Source: Fidelibacterota bacterium | GTDB lineage: Bacteria > Fidelibacterota > Marinisomatia > SCGC-AAA003-L08 > TS1B11 | NCBI GenBank assembly: GCA_004124295.1 | Contig: SCKI01000010.1 | Coordinates: 32,079-96,078 of the forward strand | DNA length: 64,000 nt | Reading direction: 5' to 3' | Shown: piece by piece, positions 18,177 through 27,296 of the stretch | How positions within the stretch are numbered: position 1 is the stretch's first letter | How the letters are laid out: each line of letters begins with the position of its first letter | The notes under the pieces: model-generated | Databases searched by the model: none | What the model saw: only the letters and a program-made list of their open reading frames with translations | Told to the model about the DNA's origin: nothing | Program-made: the position numbers and the translations under genes

Positions 18177-18905
18177 CTACTCCCAGCCCCGCTCTTCCTT
18201 GATATGTGCGTAGGCGTCATTGATGGACTTGAATTTTTCTTCGGCCACGACCCCGAAATCTTCTCCCAGGTGGGCCACCTTGTCCGGATGGTATTTGTTG
18301 GCCATCTTGCGGTAGGCTTTCTTCACTTCCTCCCGGCTGGCCTCCGGATCGACTTCCAGAACGCGGTAGGGCGCGCCCGAGTCCCGCATGAACATGGCCT
18401 GGATCGATTTAAAATCGGCGGAAGAGATACCCAGGTAGCCGCTGATGATGCCGATAACTTCCATTTCCGATGGGTCGATGTTGCGGTCGGCCTGGGCCAG
18501 CCCGAAGAGGACATGCACCATCTCCAGCCGGGCCGGATGGTCCATGTGGCGCTTGATCTGGGCACAGACATCCCGCAGGGGGTAGTCCTGATCCAGAATA
18601 TCCTTGAACAGCACCATCAGGTCCTGGCTGTGCTCGGTGCCGAAGGTCTGCACCAAGAACTTTTTGACGAAGTCGAGCTCCGACTTGAGCAGCTTTTCGT
18701 CGGCCTTCATCACGGCCGCCAGCAGCACCATCATGGAGACGCCGAAGTCGCCGGGGCGGGTCCGGGGATAATGGGCGTCTTTGCGGTAGTAGCCGGAGCT
18801 GCGGTTATCGCTCATGCTGCCCAGAGCAAACCCCATGATGCCGCCCAGCGGACCGAATATGGACCAGCCCAATCCGCCCCACAGCCATTTTTCCCAACCG
18901 GCCAA
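18177..18905 (-). CDS. djlA: DjlA-like TerB/J-domain co-chaperone
   Basis: 242 residues. The start is TTG at 18905, preceded by a strong GAGGGAG. An N-terminal glycine-rich hydrophobic stretch ([20 protein letters not shown]) could insert in the membrane. Residues of about 55-170 are a TerB-like all-helical domain ([20 protein letters not shown], later [20 protein letters not shown]). The last 65 residues are a J domain with the HPD tripeptide in ANKYHPDKV, which stimulates DnaK ATPase. This order matches DjlA. The E. coli protein has been linked to envelope stress; the role here is inferred from architecture only. Confidence 0.85.
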   Translation of the reverse strand: MAGWEKWLWGGLGWSIFGPLGGIMGFALGSMSDNRSSGYYRKDAHYPRTRPGDFGVSMMVLLAAVMKADEKLLKSELDFVKKFLVQTFGTEHSQDLMVLFKDILDQDYPLRDVCAQIKRHMDHPARLEMVHVLFGLAQADRNIDPSEMEVIGIISGYLGISSADFKSIQAMFMRDSGAPYRVLEVDPEASREEVKKAYRKMANKYHPDKVAHLGEDFGVVAEEKFKSINDAYAHIKEERGWE

Positions 18906-19068
18906 GATTCACTCCCTCGCGTGTGTCCCGCCGGTGCGGAATCTCTCCGGCCGACGAGAAAGGTTGAGAGAACTTAGGACTAGCGCCTTACGGCAACAAG
19001 CACTCAAAGCGGCTGCCGGTCCCTCCGGCCCGCTCCCGGGCGCTTCGTTGGCCTAAATTCCCGGCCTT

Positions 19069-20523
19069 ATGAGCGCTGCCTGGATCGCCTTTCTGCTCTA
19101 CGCCGCGCTGGCCATTGGTCTGGGCTGGCGAGTACAGCGCCGGGCCGCCGACCCGGCCACCTACTGGACCGCCGGCCGGCAGCTGCCCGGGAGCGCCGTC
19201 GGCCTCTCCATCTCCGCCGGGTTCATGTCGGTCTCCTGGTCGTGCGTATACGCGGTGCAGCTGTTCTACTGGTACGGCCTGGGGGCGCTGTGGCTGATCA
19301 CGATCCCCTGGCTGCTCTCCCTGTGGGGTATCTACCTGCTGGCCAAGCGCTATCACGCCCTGCCGGCCTTCAGCCAGCCTGAAATGGTGGGCCAGCGGTT
19401 CGGACCGGGCGCCCGGAAGGCAGTGGCCCTCTCGCTGGCCCTGGTGTTTCTGGTCTGGGGCGGGGCCGAGATGTACGTGGCGGCCACCCTGCTCGCGCCC
19501 GGCCTGGGCATTCCGGTGCCGGCGCTGATTATCATCATCGGCCTGATCGTGGGCCTTTATTCTGCGCTGGGGGGCTTCGGGGCTGTGGTGGCCACCGACA
19601 AAATGCAGTACGTCCTGGTGGGCCTTTACATCCTGGCCATGGGCTGGCTGGCTTTGCAGGGGATCAGGCAGCTGCCGGACGGCTGGCCCGAGGTCCACAT
19701 CGCCGCCGCCAAATCGGGCCAGAGCTGGGCGAGCCTGATGTCGCCGGGCCTGGCGGTTATTGCCCTGACGTTTATCGGCTATCTCCCGGGCTGGATATTC
19801 GAAACCGACCTGTGGCTGCGGGTGCAGGCCGCCCGCGATGTGCGGGCCGCCCGGCGCGGTGTGGTCATTGCCGGCGTCAGCGCGCTGCTGTTCGTGGGCC
19901 TGCTGCCGCTGGTCATCGGCATCGCCGCCCTGGGGCTGTTTCCCCTGGAGGGGGGCGTCATGCCGCCCATTGCCGGGACCGAAGGCGATGCCATCTTCGC
20001 CGCGCTGGTGACCCGCTATGCGCCGGCCTGGCTGGCGGTGCTGGTGGCCGTCGGGCTGGTGGCGGCAGCCATGAGCACCATCGATACGTGCGTGAACGTG
20101 ATGGCCCTGAGCATCGGCTACGATCTGCTAAACAAGGGCCCGGCTGCGGCCAGCGGCGCCCGCTCCCGCTGGGCGACAATCGCGGCGACCGCCGGCACCC
20201 TGTTGTTCGCCCTCAATACCCAATCGTTGTGGGACATTTTCTACCTCTCCTCGGGTATCCTTACGGCGGCGGTGGCATTCCCGGTGGCGGCCATCTTTAT
20301 CCCGAAGGTGCGCGAGCGCGGGGTGGCGGCGTCGTCGCTGGCCGGGCTGGGCGGCATCCTGCTGGCCTACTTTCTGGAGACCTACGGCCCCCTCAAAGGG
20401 TGGGAACCGGCCTGGCTCGCAGAAACCGGACTCGGCTTTATCCTGTGGGGCATCCTGGCGGCCGCGGCGGGCTATCTGGCCGGAAGCCGAAGGGCTGCCG
20501 CGGGGCGGGACCAGGAAGCATGA
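19069..20523 (+). CDS. Sodium:solute symporter (SSS) family transporter
   Basis: 484 residues and about 13 membrane segments, typical of the SSS family, which uses the sodium gradient to import sugars, amino acids, vitamins or organic acids. Family marks include YWTAGRQLPGSAVGLSISAG near the N-terminus, YSALGGFGAVVATDKMQYVL and AAAMSTIDTCVNVMALSIGYD, which carries the Ser/Thr residues near the sodium site. The substrate cannot be assigned. The ribosome site is weak. Its TGA overlaps the ATG of the following EamA transporter by 4 bp, so the pair is cotranscribed. Confidence 0.88.
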   Translation: MSAAWIAFLLYAALAIGLGWRVQRRAADPATYWTAGRQLPGSAVGLSISAGFMSVSWSCVYAVQLFYWYGLGALWLITIPWLLSLWGIYLLAKRYHALPAFSQPEMVGQRFGPGARKAVALSLALVFLVWGGAEMYVAATLLAPGLGIPVPALIIIIGLIVGLYSALGGFGAVVATDKMQYVLVGLYILAMGWLALQGIRQLPDGWPEVHIAAAKSGQSWASLMSPGLAVIALTFIGYLPGWIFETDLWLRVQAARDVRAARRGVVIAGVSALLFVGLLPLVIGIAALGLFPLEGGVMPPIAGTEGDAIFAALVTRYAPAWLAVLVAVGLVAAAMSTIDTCVNVMALSIGYDLLNKGPAAASGARSRWATIAATAGTLLFALNTQSLWDIFYLSSGILTAAVAFPVAAIFIPKVRERGVAASSLAGLGGILLAYFLETYGPLKGWEPAWLAETGLGFILWGILAAAAGYLAGSRRAAAGRDQEA

Positions 20524-21413
20524 TGGCCCGGCGGCCCTATCTGCCCGATCTGGTGCTGCTGCTGGCGGCTCTCGTCTGGGGCGCCACTTTCAGCGTGGTC
20601 AAGCAGGCCCTGGACCACACGACCCCGTTCACCTTCATGACCCTCCGTTTCGGACTGGCCCTGCTGGTCATCACCCCCCTGCTGATCGCCCGGGGCCGGA
20701 AGCCGGGCCGCAGGGAGCTGTGGGGCGGGATACTGACCGGCCTGGCCCTGTTCTTCGGCTTCTCCTTCCAGACCTGGGGACTGGTCTATACCACGGCCAG
20801 CCGCTCCGCCTTTATCACCGGCTTAAATGTTGTGCTGGTGCCTTTCCTGCTATGGGGTTTGGGCCAACGGAAAATCGGCCTGCGGCGCTGGCTGGCAGCC
20901 GCCCTGGCCACCGCGGGGCTCTACCTGCTGCTGGACCCGGCGGCCGGTGTGGCCGTCAACCGGGGAGATCTGCTGACCCTGCTGTGCGCCGTTGCCTTTG
21001 CCGGCCAGATTATCCTTTTGGGCATCTACGCCCCCAACACCGATACCCTGGGATATTTCTGGGTGCAGGTTGTCACGGTGACCCTGCTGGCTCTCGGGGC
21101 CGCTGCCGGCAGCGGAGCGCTGAGCCTTGAACCGGCGGCGGCACTCTGGTGGGGGCTGGCCATCACCGGCCTGCTGGGGACGGCAGCCGCTTTCCTGGGA
21201 ATGACCTGGGCCCAGCGCCACGTATCACCCACCCGGACGGCCCTGCTGCTGGCCACCGAGCCGTTGTTCGGAGCCCTTTTTGCGGTATGGATCGCGGGAG
21301 AATTCCTGGGCCCTATCGCCTGGCTGGGAGGACTGCTTATTGTGGGTGCGGTGGTCTGGTCCGAGCTGAGCGGAAAGGCTAACCCGGCGGCAGCTGATCC
21401 AGAAAGCGGCTGA
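20520..21413 (+). CDS. EamA/DMT-family exporter
   Basis: About 297 residues with ten membrane segments in two EamA halves: LVLLLAALVWGATFSVVKQA at the start, and in the second half LLALGAAAGSGALS and LFAVWIAGEFLGPIAWLGG. The DMT superfamily exports amino acids, nucleosides and other metabolites. Two ATGs in a row (20520 and 20523) overlap the SSS stop; AGGA at 20513-20516 favours the second slightly. Its 3' end overlaps the convergent AroQ-like gene by 35 bp. A second, unrelated-looking EamA gene is at 25111. Confidence 0.87.
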   Translation: MMARRPYLPDLVLLLAALVWGATFSVVKQALDHTTPFTFMTLRFGLALLVITPLLIARGRKPGRRELWGGILTGLALFFGFSFQTWGLVYTTASRSAFITGLNVVLVPFLLWGLGQRKIGLRRWLAAALATAGLYLLLDPAAGVAVNRGDLLTLLCAVAFAGQIILLGIYAPNTDTLGYFWVQVVTVTLLALGAAAGSGALSLEPAAALWWGLAITGLLGTAAAFLGMTWAQRHVSPTRTALLLATEPLFGALFAVWIAGEFLGPIAWLGGLLIVGAVVWSELSGKANPAAADPESG

Positions 21414-21816
21414 CCAGCGCCAGCAGCCCTTCCAGACCGGGCCCCGACGCCTCTACGACGGCGATTTTCGAGAACAGCGATTCCTCCGCGTGCTGCCAGG
21501 GCCCCTGCGGTGGCGTCAGATGGTAGACCGCCAAGGGGAGTTCCAGAATCTCCAGCGTTTCCCGGAGTTGGCGGCCCGTCCCGGCCCAGAGTCCGGGCAC
21601 CAGCAGGACACCGTCTCTGCGCTTCCGTTGACTCTTGACGGCCCGGCAAGCCCGCACCTCATCGTCGGTTTGCAGCAACTGAATTTTTACGTCCCGGCTG
21701 CTGCAGGCCTTGCGCAGCGCCACCTGGAGCCGGGAGAGGGTCAGCCTTTCAGCGCTGCCCCGGCTGATATGCCCCAGCAGGTTGAGGTTGGGCCCCAGCA
21801 GCACCAGTACCTGCAC
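21379..21816 (-). CDS. AroQ-like protein, type II dehydroquinase fold with degenerate active site
   Basis: About 145 residues from a GTG at 21816, two bases after the Nudix stop; an ATG at 21864 would overlap the Nudix gene and add 16 residues. The start VQVLVLLGPNLNLLG is the signature opening of type II 3-dehydroquinate dehydratase, and the total length fits. The rest departs from the family: the region after GPNLNLLG lacks the flexible-loop Arg and Tyr of REP..YG, the NPGAYTHT segment is replaced by VPGLWAGTG, and the ELHLSN segment by VYHLTPPQ. Catalysis of the dehydroquinate step therefore looks unlikely. A binding or regulatory role, or decay, are open. It is probably cotranscribed with the Nudix gene. 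Confidence 0.65.
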   Translation of the reverse strand: MQVLVLLGPNLNLLGHISRGSAERLTLSRLQVALRKACSSRDVKIQLLQTDDEVRACRAVKSQRKRRDGVLLVPGLWAGTGRQLRETLEILELPLAVYHLTPPQGPWQHAEESLFSKIAVVEASGPGLEGLLALVSRFLDQLPPG

Positions 21817-21818
21817 CC

Positions 21819-22313
21819 TCAGCGCTCCCGGGAAAGGAATATCTCGATGAGGGCCCGGTGGCACGGAAAGGCGACCGGGGGCAGATCGGCGAGCGGAAAA
21901 TAGCGGGCCTCGGCCGCATCATCTCCGGGCACGATCTGGCCCTTCAATTCTGCGGTGTGATAGGCCAGCACCAGCACGCCATCGGGACCGCTGGGATAAG
22001 GGCAGAAGTCCAGGAAGGTCAGTGCGCCGGCCTCCAGCCCGGTCTCCTCGTGCAGCTCCCGGCGGGCTGTCTGCTCCGGCACCTCGCCCCTTTCCATGAA
22101 CCCCCCCGGCAGGCACCACTGGCCGACGGCCGGTTCGACGGCTCTCTTGACGAGCAGCAGCTGGTCACCCTGCACCCCGATGACGGTGGCGGCCGGGCTT
22201 GGGTTTTCATAATGGATGGTGCCGCAGCTGGGGCACACCCTGCGCTGCCTCCCCGCGACATGCCGGAGTTCGTTGGGCTGCCCACATTCTGAGCAGTATT
22301 CAAGATACCCCAT
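21819..22313 (-). CDS. Nudix hydrolase with N-terminal zinc ribbon
   Basis: 164 residues from the ATG at 22313. The first 30 residues carry a zinc ribbon (Cys7, Cys10, Cys27, Cys30: CSECG and CPSCG). The Nudix box is complete, from Gly71 through Glu77 to Arg85-Glu86, Glu89-Glu90 and Gly92 (GFMERGEVPEQ, then RRELHEETGLE). A zinc ribbon plus Nudix core is seen in NADH/ADP-ribose pyrophosphatase relatives, so hydrolysis of a nucleoside diphosphate derivative is likely; the exact substrate is not. In-frame sequence upstream of 22313 lies inside the divergent sugar-kinase gene and is not coding here. The ribosome site is weak. Confidence 0.85.
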   Translation of the reverse strand: MGYLEYCSECGQPNELRHVAGRQRRVCPSCGTIHYENPSPAATVIGVQGDQLLLVKRAVEPAVGQWCLPGGFMERGEVPEQTARRELHEETGLEAGALTFLDFCPYPSGPDGVLVLAYHTAELKGQIVPGDDAAEARYFPLADLPPVAFPCHRALIEIFLSRER

Positions 22314-22386
22314 GAACCAAATTAGTCCCCGGCAAACTACAATCAAACTTGCTTTTTTCCCGACAACCCGGCTAAACTGGCCGGTC

Positions 22387-23295
22387 GTGATTCCGAAACC
22401 CATATTGGCAGTTGGATCCATTGCCCTGGATACCATTGAGACACCGGCCGGGCGGCGCGAAAATCTCCTGGGCGGTTCGGCCACTTTTTTTGCGGTGGCC
22501 ACCAGCCTGTTTGCGCCGGTCCGCTTGGTGGGCTTGGTGGGCGACGATTTCCCCCAGGCAGGCTGGGACCTGTTCCGGGAGCGGTCGATAGATACCCGAG
22601 ATGTCCAGACCCTGGCAGGGAGCACTTTCCGCTGGGGCGGCCGCTATCCGGCCGGCTTCAACGGCCGTGAGACCCTGTTCACCGAACTGGGCGTTTTTGA
22701 AGGCTTTCAGCCCCTGCTGAGCGCCACCAACCGCCGGACGGAAATCATCTATCTGGGCAATATCCAACCCAGCCTGCAGCTGGAGCTGGCCAAGCAGGTG
22801 GACGACGCGTCTCTCATCGTCAGCGACACCATGAACCTGTGGATCGATACAGCCCGGCAGGATCTCGATAAGGTACTGGCGGCCAGCGACATTTTCCTGA
22901 TCAATGACGAAGAGGCGGAACAGTTGACGGGGAACCCGGACCTTGACGCGGCGGCGGCGATACTGCTGGCTGCCGGCCCCCGGGCAGTGATTATCAAAAT
23001 GGGCTCCCGGGGTTCCATGCTGGCCCAGGGCCGGGAACGGACCCGCGTGCCGATCTTCCCCGGCGTGGAGGTTATCGATCCTACCGGCGCGGGTGACACG
23101 TTTGCCGGAGGGTTCCTGGGGCATATTGCTGTCCACGGCAGGGACGATCTGGCCGCCGCCGTGGTGCAGGGGACGGCCGTGGCCTCATTTGCCGTAGAGG
23201 GTTTCGGCCTGGACGGTATCCGCAAGGCCACGCTGGAAAAAGTGGTCGTCCGGGCTGCCGCCATCGCCAAGGCCATGGCCGCGAGCTTAAATTAG
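22387..23295 (+). CDS. PfkB-family carbohydrate kinase
   Basis: About 302 residues from GTG at 22387, where the conserved opening ILAVGSIALDTIETP begins; an ATG at 22312 is possible but would add 25 residues and clash with the Nudix start. The ribokinase-fold marks are LLGGSATFFAVATSLFAP (first signature), IIYLGNIQP, SDTMNLWI, IFLINDEEAEQLTG, IIKMGSRGSM and the second signature DPTGAGDTFAGGFLG with the catalytic Asp. It phosphorylates a sugar or nucleoside; the substrate is not evident. It is divergent from the Nudix gene with a 73-bp spacer. Confidence 0.85.
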   Translation: MIPKPILAVGSIALDTIETPAGRRENLLGGSATFFAVATSLFAPVRLVGLVGDDFPQAGWDLFRERSIDTRDVQTLAGSTFRWGGRYPAGFNGRETLFTELGVFEGFQPLLSATNRRTEIIYLGNIQPSLQLELAKQVDDASLIVSDTMNLWIDTARQDLDKVLAASDIFLINDEEAEQLTGNPDLDAAAAILLAAGPRAVIIKMGSRGSMLAQGRERTRVPIFPGVEVIDPTGAGDTFAGGFLGHIAVHGRDDLAAAVVQGTAVASFAVEGFGLDGIRKATLEKVVVRAAAIAKAMAASLN

Positions 23296-23379
23296 ACCTC
23301 CCCGGGCACCGCCGGGCGGCAGCCGGTGGCCGCTGCTGCGCTACAGGCCCGGACCTGACCTAGCATGAGGAAATTTATC

Positions 23380-24456
23380 ATGAGACACAGACTGACCCTC
23401 CCCGCGTTGCTGGTTCTGCTTCTGCTGGGGCAGGCCTGCGAGAGCAAGGAGTTCATGTCGGCCAAAAGGTGGGTGCAGGATGGCGATCTGGAACAGGCCG
23501 AGGAATATTTCGTGCTGGCCCTTGAGGCCGAGCCGGAGAATGCCGAAATCCTCTTCCTGCTGGCCCGGGATGTCTACGCCCCGCAGGAGCGCTGGGCAGA
23601 AATGGTAGAGACCCTGGATAAAGCCCTGAGCATAAACCCGGAGCATGAGATTCAGGGCGGCACCATCGAGGCTTGGGACATGATGATCAGGCAGAATATG
23701 TGGACCGATGTCTATCGCAGGGGAGCTGATCTGTACAACGAAATCCTCGAAGAAATCGGCACCGCCGGCCCCAACGAGGAGCAGATAGTCGGCTTGCGGC
23801 GGGTGATCGAACATTTCCTTACGGCCCTCGAAATTCTTCCCAGCGAGTCAGCCACATATCAGCCGCTGATATTTACTTATCGCCAGCTGGGCGATAAGCA
23901 GGGGGAAGCAAAGGCTATTGCAGATGCCCTGGAGCGAAATCCGGAGCACGGTGTGATATTGATGATGGCTGGCCAGAACGCCTTCACAGATAAGCGGCCC
24001 AGGGAATCTCTCCGCTACCTGGAGCGGGCCAGCAAGGTTATGCCTGAAAACCTCGAATTGCTGCAATTCATGACCGGCATCTACATGGAGCTGGACAGCG
24101 CCGAAGGCGCCCTGGCGACACTGGAGCGGGCCCGGCGGAATTCCCCGCAGAGCGCCGACGTATTTTTCAACATTGGCGCGATCTACACGAATGTGGCCAA
24201 CGACGCGCTGACCCGTGGCCAGGATAATTACCGGGCAGCCATCCAGGAGTCGCCTCCCCTGCAGGCCAATGTAAAAAAGGCCCTGCAATATTTTGAGGAT
24301 GCGCAGGAAGCTTATTTGGAAGCGCTCTATTTCATGGACAATGTTCTCGCCCTGACTCCCGATGACGAGGCGGCTGATGAGGCCATCCGGGAAATTCGGG
24401 ATCGCAAGCGGCGCCTGGATGCCCTGCGAATGGCCGTGGAAGGCCTGCTGGAGTAG
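23380..24456 (+). CDS. TPR-repeat lipoprotein
   Basis: About 358 residues from the ATG at 23380, which has AGGA nine bases upstream; an ATG at 23365 is the alternative. The signal peptide ends in the lipobox LLGQAC. Several TPR units follow (GDLEQAEEYFVLALEAEPEN, then a further unit at ESLRYLERASKVMPENLELL, and EGALATLERARRNSPQSADV). The C-terminus is a long charged helix. It is expected to be an envelope scaffold. The gene after it overlaps its 3' end, so both are probably cotranscribed. It is not closely similar to the TPR lipoprotein at 229-843. Confidence 0.8.
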   Translation: MRHRLTLPALLVLLLLGQACESKEFMSAKRWVQDGDLEQAEEYFVLALEAEPENAEILFLLARDVYAPQERWAEMVETLDKALSINPEHEIQGGTIEAWDMMIRQNMWTDVYRRGADLYNEILEEIGTAGPNEEQIVGLRRVIEHFLTALEILPSESATYQPLIFTYRQLGDKQGEAKAIADALERNPEHGVILMMAGQNAFTDKRPRESLRYLERASKVMPENLELLQFMTGIYMELDSAEGALATLERARRNSPQSADVFFNIGAIYTNVANDALTRGQDNYRAAIQESPPLQANVKKALQYFEDAQEAYLEALYFMDNVLALTPDDEAADEAIREIRDRKRRLDALRMAVEGLLE

Positions 24457-25072
24457 CTCCATTACCAGACCCGGCATTCCGTTTCCTCTGGCCGTCACCT
24501 TGACGGCCGGACTATTTTTGGGCCTGCTGGCCAGTCCCGGCTTGTATGCCATTTATGGCAAGGGGGCCAAACCGGCCAGCACCAACGCTCCCGGCGAGAC
24601 CGCCTGCCAGGATGCCAAATGCCACACCCAAAACCCGCTGAACAGCGGCGGCGGGACCCTCGCTCTGGCAGGCGTTCCGGCGGCTTATGAAACCGGAATG
24701 ACCTACCCCCTGACCATCTCTCTGGCCCAGGAGGGCCAGAAGCGCTGGGGGTTCCAGATTACCGCCCTGGACAGCAACAATCTCGCCGCCGGCATCTTCA
24801 GCCTCTCCGATGAGGAGCGCACCCAGCTGCGGCACGAGATAATGCCTGATGGCAACCAGCGGCTGTACGTGGAACACACCCTGGCCGGGTCGCATATGGG
24901 CCGCAAGGACGGTCCCGTGACATGGCAAATCGAATGGCAGGCCACGGGCGATCTGCACGGTCCGGTCTATTTCTACCTGGCGGCGAACGCGGCCAACTTC
25001 AACAAGAAGCCCTGGGGCGACTTTATTTACACCCGCACCGATACCGCCGGACCCCCTTCCGGCGATCGGTGA
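24419..25072 (+). CDS. Exported protein with a choice-of-anchor (Reelin-like) domain and a CxxxCH motif
   Basis: About 217 residues if the only in-frame ATG (24419) is used; this overlaps the TPR gene by 38 bp and has no ribosome site, so the start is uncertain. A hydrophobic segment (PLAVTLTAGLFLGLLASPG) acts as signal or anchor. Then comes APGETACQDAKCHTQNPLNS, followed by a beta domain with GVPAAYETGMTYPLTISLAQ and RWGFQITALDSNN. That order is the choice-of-anchor V type often seen in FCB and delta-proteobacterial surface proteins. CQDAKCH has CxxxCH spacing, which could bind haem but is not the standard CxxCH. Confidence 0.65.
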   Translation: MPCEWPWKACWSSSITRPGIPFPLAVTLTAGLFLGLLASPGLYAIYGKGAKPASTNAPGETACQDAKCHTQNPLNSGGGTLALAGVPAAYETGMTYPLTISLAQEGQKRWGFQITALDSNNLAAGIFSLSDEERTQLRHEIMPDGNQRLYVEHTLAGSHMGRKDGPVTWQIEWQATGDLHGPVYFYLAANAANFNKKPWGDFIYTRTDTAGPPSGDR

Positions 25073-25110
25073 TACGCCGCCTCGTCTCCGCCAACGCCGG
25101 CTGAGATCCG

Positions 25111-25992
25111 ATGAATTCCAAGCCCCGCCCGGCAGTGCAATGGCTGGCTTTCGCCATTCTGTCGCTGGCCTGGGGCAGTTCGTTCCTGTTCATCAAGATC
25201 GGGGTCAGCCATGTGGGCCCGTTGACCCTGGTGGCCGGACGGATGCTGATCGGCTGGCTGGCCGTATCGCTGCTGCTGTGGTGGCAGGGTACCGGTCTGC
25301 CCCGACGCCGCCAGGAATGGGGCCACCTGCTGTTTCTGGGGGTGCTGAACACCGCCCTGCCCATCTACCTTATATCCTGGGGCGAGCAGACCATTGACAG
25401 CGGCGTAGCGGCCATACTCAACAGCACGGTCCCTATCTGGACCATATTGATGGCCCATTGGCTGCTCCACGATGAAAAGCTGCGCCCGGGCCGGATTGCG
25501 GGGGTGGCGACCGGCTTCGCCGGTGTGCTGGTGCTGGTCGGCTGGCCCCTGCAGATCGCCGGCAACGCCATGTTGGCCGGCCAACTGGCAGTGGTTGCCG
25601 CGGCCTTCTGTTATGCCCTGGGGGCGGTGTACACCCGGCAGTTTTTGTCCAAAGTCCCGATCCTGCGCATCACCTGGGTCACGCTGCTCTCGGCCGCGGC
25701 CGTATCGGGGAGCCTGGCGCTGATTGTGGAGCGGCCCTCGCTGGGCAGCCTGCACCCGGCAAGCCTGATGTCGATGGCCTGGCTGGGTCTGGTGGGCACC
25801 GCCCTGGCCTACCAGCTCTACTACCGCCTCCTGGGCTGGTGGGGCGCCGCACGGGCCACATCGGTTACCTACATGTTGCCGGTGGTGGGACTGCTGCTGG
25901 GAGTGATATTTCTGTCCGAGACGGTCACGCTGCAGATACTGGCCGGGGCAGCCCTGATCGGGGGCGGCGTGCTGCAGACCAACCGGGGCTAG
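25111..25992 (+). CDS. EamA/DMT-family exporter
   Basis: 293 residues, ten membrane segments, two EamA repeats (LAFAILSLAWGSSFLFIKIG at the start; GAVYTRQFLSKVP and LLGVIFLSETVTLQILAGAA in the second half). It probably exports a small metabolite. The last 28 bases of the gene (GGCGTGCTGCAGACC onward to the TAG) are repeated at 27270, where they form the tail of a chimeric reading frame; the true gene is intact here. It is unlikely to be cotranscribed with the DUF898 gene, which has its own ribosome site 130 bp further on. Confidence 0.87.
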   Translation: MNSKPRPAVQWLAFAILSLAWGSSFLFIKIGVSHVGPLTLVAGRMLIGWLAVSLLLWWQGTGLPRRRQEWGHLLFLGVLNTALPIYLISWGEQTIDSGVAAILNSTVPIWTILMAHWLLHDEKLRPGRIAGVATGFAGVLVLVGWPLQIAGNAMLAGQLAVVAAAFCYALGAVYTRQFLSKVPILRITWVTLLSAAAVSGSLALIVERPSLGSLHPASLMSMAWLGLVGTALAYQLYYRLLGWWGAARATSVTYMLPVVGLLLGVIFLSETVTLQILAGAALIGGGVLQTNRG

Positions 25993-26124
25993 GGCTGGCA
26001 CAGCAGTGCGGCAACCGGGGAGAAACTTGCACATAAAGCAATATTGACCTAGATTACCATATATTGCCGGTTGTTTTTTTCCAGGCGCCAAGTCCGAGGA
26101 GGCGTCAGTTTGGGAGGCTATATT

Positions 26125-27180
26125 TTGGCAACTCTGTTGGCCCCTCCTTATTTTCACACGCCTTTCCGGTTCACCGGGAATGCTCAGGAATACTTTCGCA
26201 TCTGGATCGTCAATACTTTGCTGACGATCTTGACCCTGGGCATCTACTCGGCCTGGGCCAAGGTTCGGAAAAAGCGCTACTTTTACGGCAATACACTTCT
26301 GAATGATGAGCCGTTTGACTATCTGGCCGACCCGGTCAAAATCCTTAAAGGCCGCCTGCTGGTACTGGCCATCTTCGCCCTTATTGTGCTTATTATCACT
26401 TTCTATAATATCAATATCATCAATGCCTACTTCTTTTTCTGGCCTTTTATCATCCCCGCGTCTGCAGTCTATGCATGGCTGTTTGTTATGGCAATGCGGT
26501 TCAGGTTGCGCAATAGCGCCTACCGCAATATTCGCTTCAACTTTCGTGGCACACAAATCCAAGCGGCCTGGGTTATCATCAAATCCGGCCTGGTAATACT
26601 CATTACATTAGGCATCGGGTATCCCTACTACGCCTATAAGCGTCGACAGTTTGTCGTTTCTAAGACCACTTATGGTACAACACCGTTCACTTTTACTGCC
26701 ACGGCAGGGGACTTTTTTTTTATCTACTTCATCACCGGCCTGCTTCTGTTTGTTGGTCCTAGCCTCCTTCTCGTGGTTGTTCTCACGGTTGGCGCGGTTG
26801 AATCCGTGCTGATCTTAATTTTTATGCCCGTGCTGATGACAGTTTATCTAGGTGCCCTCTCCCTGGCGGCATTTGCTTACCGGAGTACATCCATCGCGAA
26901 CCTGGTTTACTCAAACTGCGCCACGGAGCGGTTTCGTCTCAAAAGCGATCTGGAATTTGGCTCCATGTTCAAACTTTATTGGACGAATGCCATCGTCATT
27001 ATCCTCTCTCTGGGGCTCATGATCCCCTGGGCAGCCATACGCATGGCACGCTATCGGGTGGAACACATCACACTGCTCCATCACGGCGATCTGGACGACT
27101 TTATTGCCGGCGAGCAGGAACGGACCAGTGCCGCCGGTGAAGAGATTGCCGAGTTCTTCGATTTCGATATCGGCTTATGA
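26125..27180 (+). CDS. DUF898 (YjgN-like) membrane protein, copy 1
   Basis: 351 residues from a TTG at 26125, preceded by GGGAGG with 7-base spacing; an earlier TTG (26071) lacks a ribosome site. The family core starts at FRFTGNAQEYFRIWIVNTLL and includes WAKVRKKRYFYGNT, LRNSAYRNIRFNFRGT, GIGYPYYAYKRR and YSNCATERFRL, with about six to eight membrane segments. It ends in a cytosolic acidic tail, GEEIAEFFDFDIGL. The function of DUF898 proteins is unknown. The gene stop overlaps the start of the protease fragment by 4 bp (ATGA), just as copy 2 overlaps the intact protease gene. Confidence 0.85.
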   Translation: MATLLAPPYFHTPFRFTGNAQEYFRIWIVNTLLTILTLGIYSAWAKVRKKRYFYGNTLLNDEPFDYLADPVKILKGRLLVLAIFALIVLIITFYNINIINAYFFFWPFIIPASAVYAWLFVMAMRFRLRNSAYRNIRFNFRGTQIQAAWVIIKSGLVILITLGIGYPYYAYKRRQFVVSKTTYGTTPFTFTATAGDFFFIYFITGLLLFVGPSLLLVVVLTVGAVESVLILIFMPVLMTVYLGALSLAAFAYRSTSIANLVYSNCATERFRLKSDLEFGSMFKLYWTNAIVIILSLGLMIPWAAIRMARYRVEHITLLHHGDLDDFIAGEQERTSAAGEEIAEFFDFDIGL

Positions 27181-27296
27181 TCCGCTTCAAGGCCTACTAT
27201 TTCGACGGCAAGTCTCCCCGCAAATGGGCGGTGGAGGTAGCGTTCTCCCCGCCGGGCACACTCCGAATCGGCGTGCTGCAGACCAACCGGGGCTAG
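27177..27296 (+). pseudogene. Chimeric remnant: 5' end of M48 protease gene fused to 3' end of EamA gene
   Basis: The ATG at 27177 opens a 39-codon frame. The first 31 residues (MIRFKAYYFDGKSPRKWAVE onward to TLRI) match the N-terminus of the M48 protein at 28465. The last eight (GVLQTNRG and stop) are the C-terminus of the EamA transporter at 25111. The fusion happens to keep the frame. It lacks the membrane and catalytic parts of the protease and is a by-product of the duplication. Whether the peptide is translated is unknown, but its ribosome coupling to DUF898 copy 1 is preserved. Confidence 0.85.

Noticed and set aside
25027..26562. A 511-codon minus-strand frame across the second EamA gene and the start of DUF898 copy 1
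   Set aside because: It covers two genes with clear protein families on the other strand, and its translation is Gln/His/Pro/Gly-rich without any domain.
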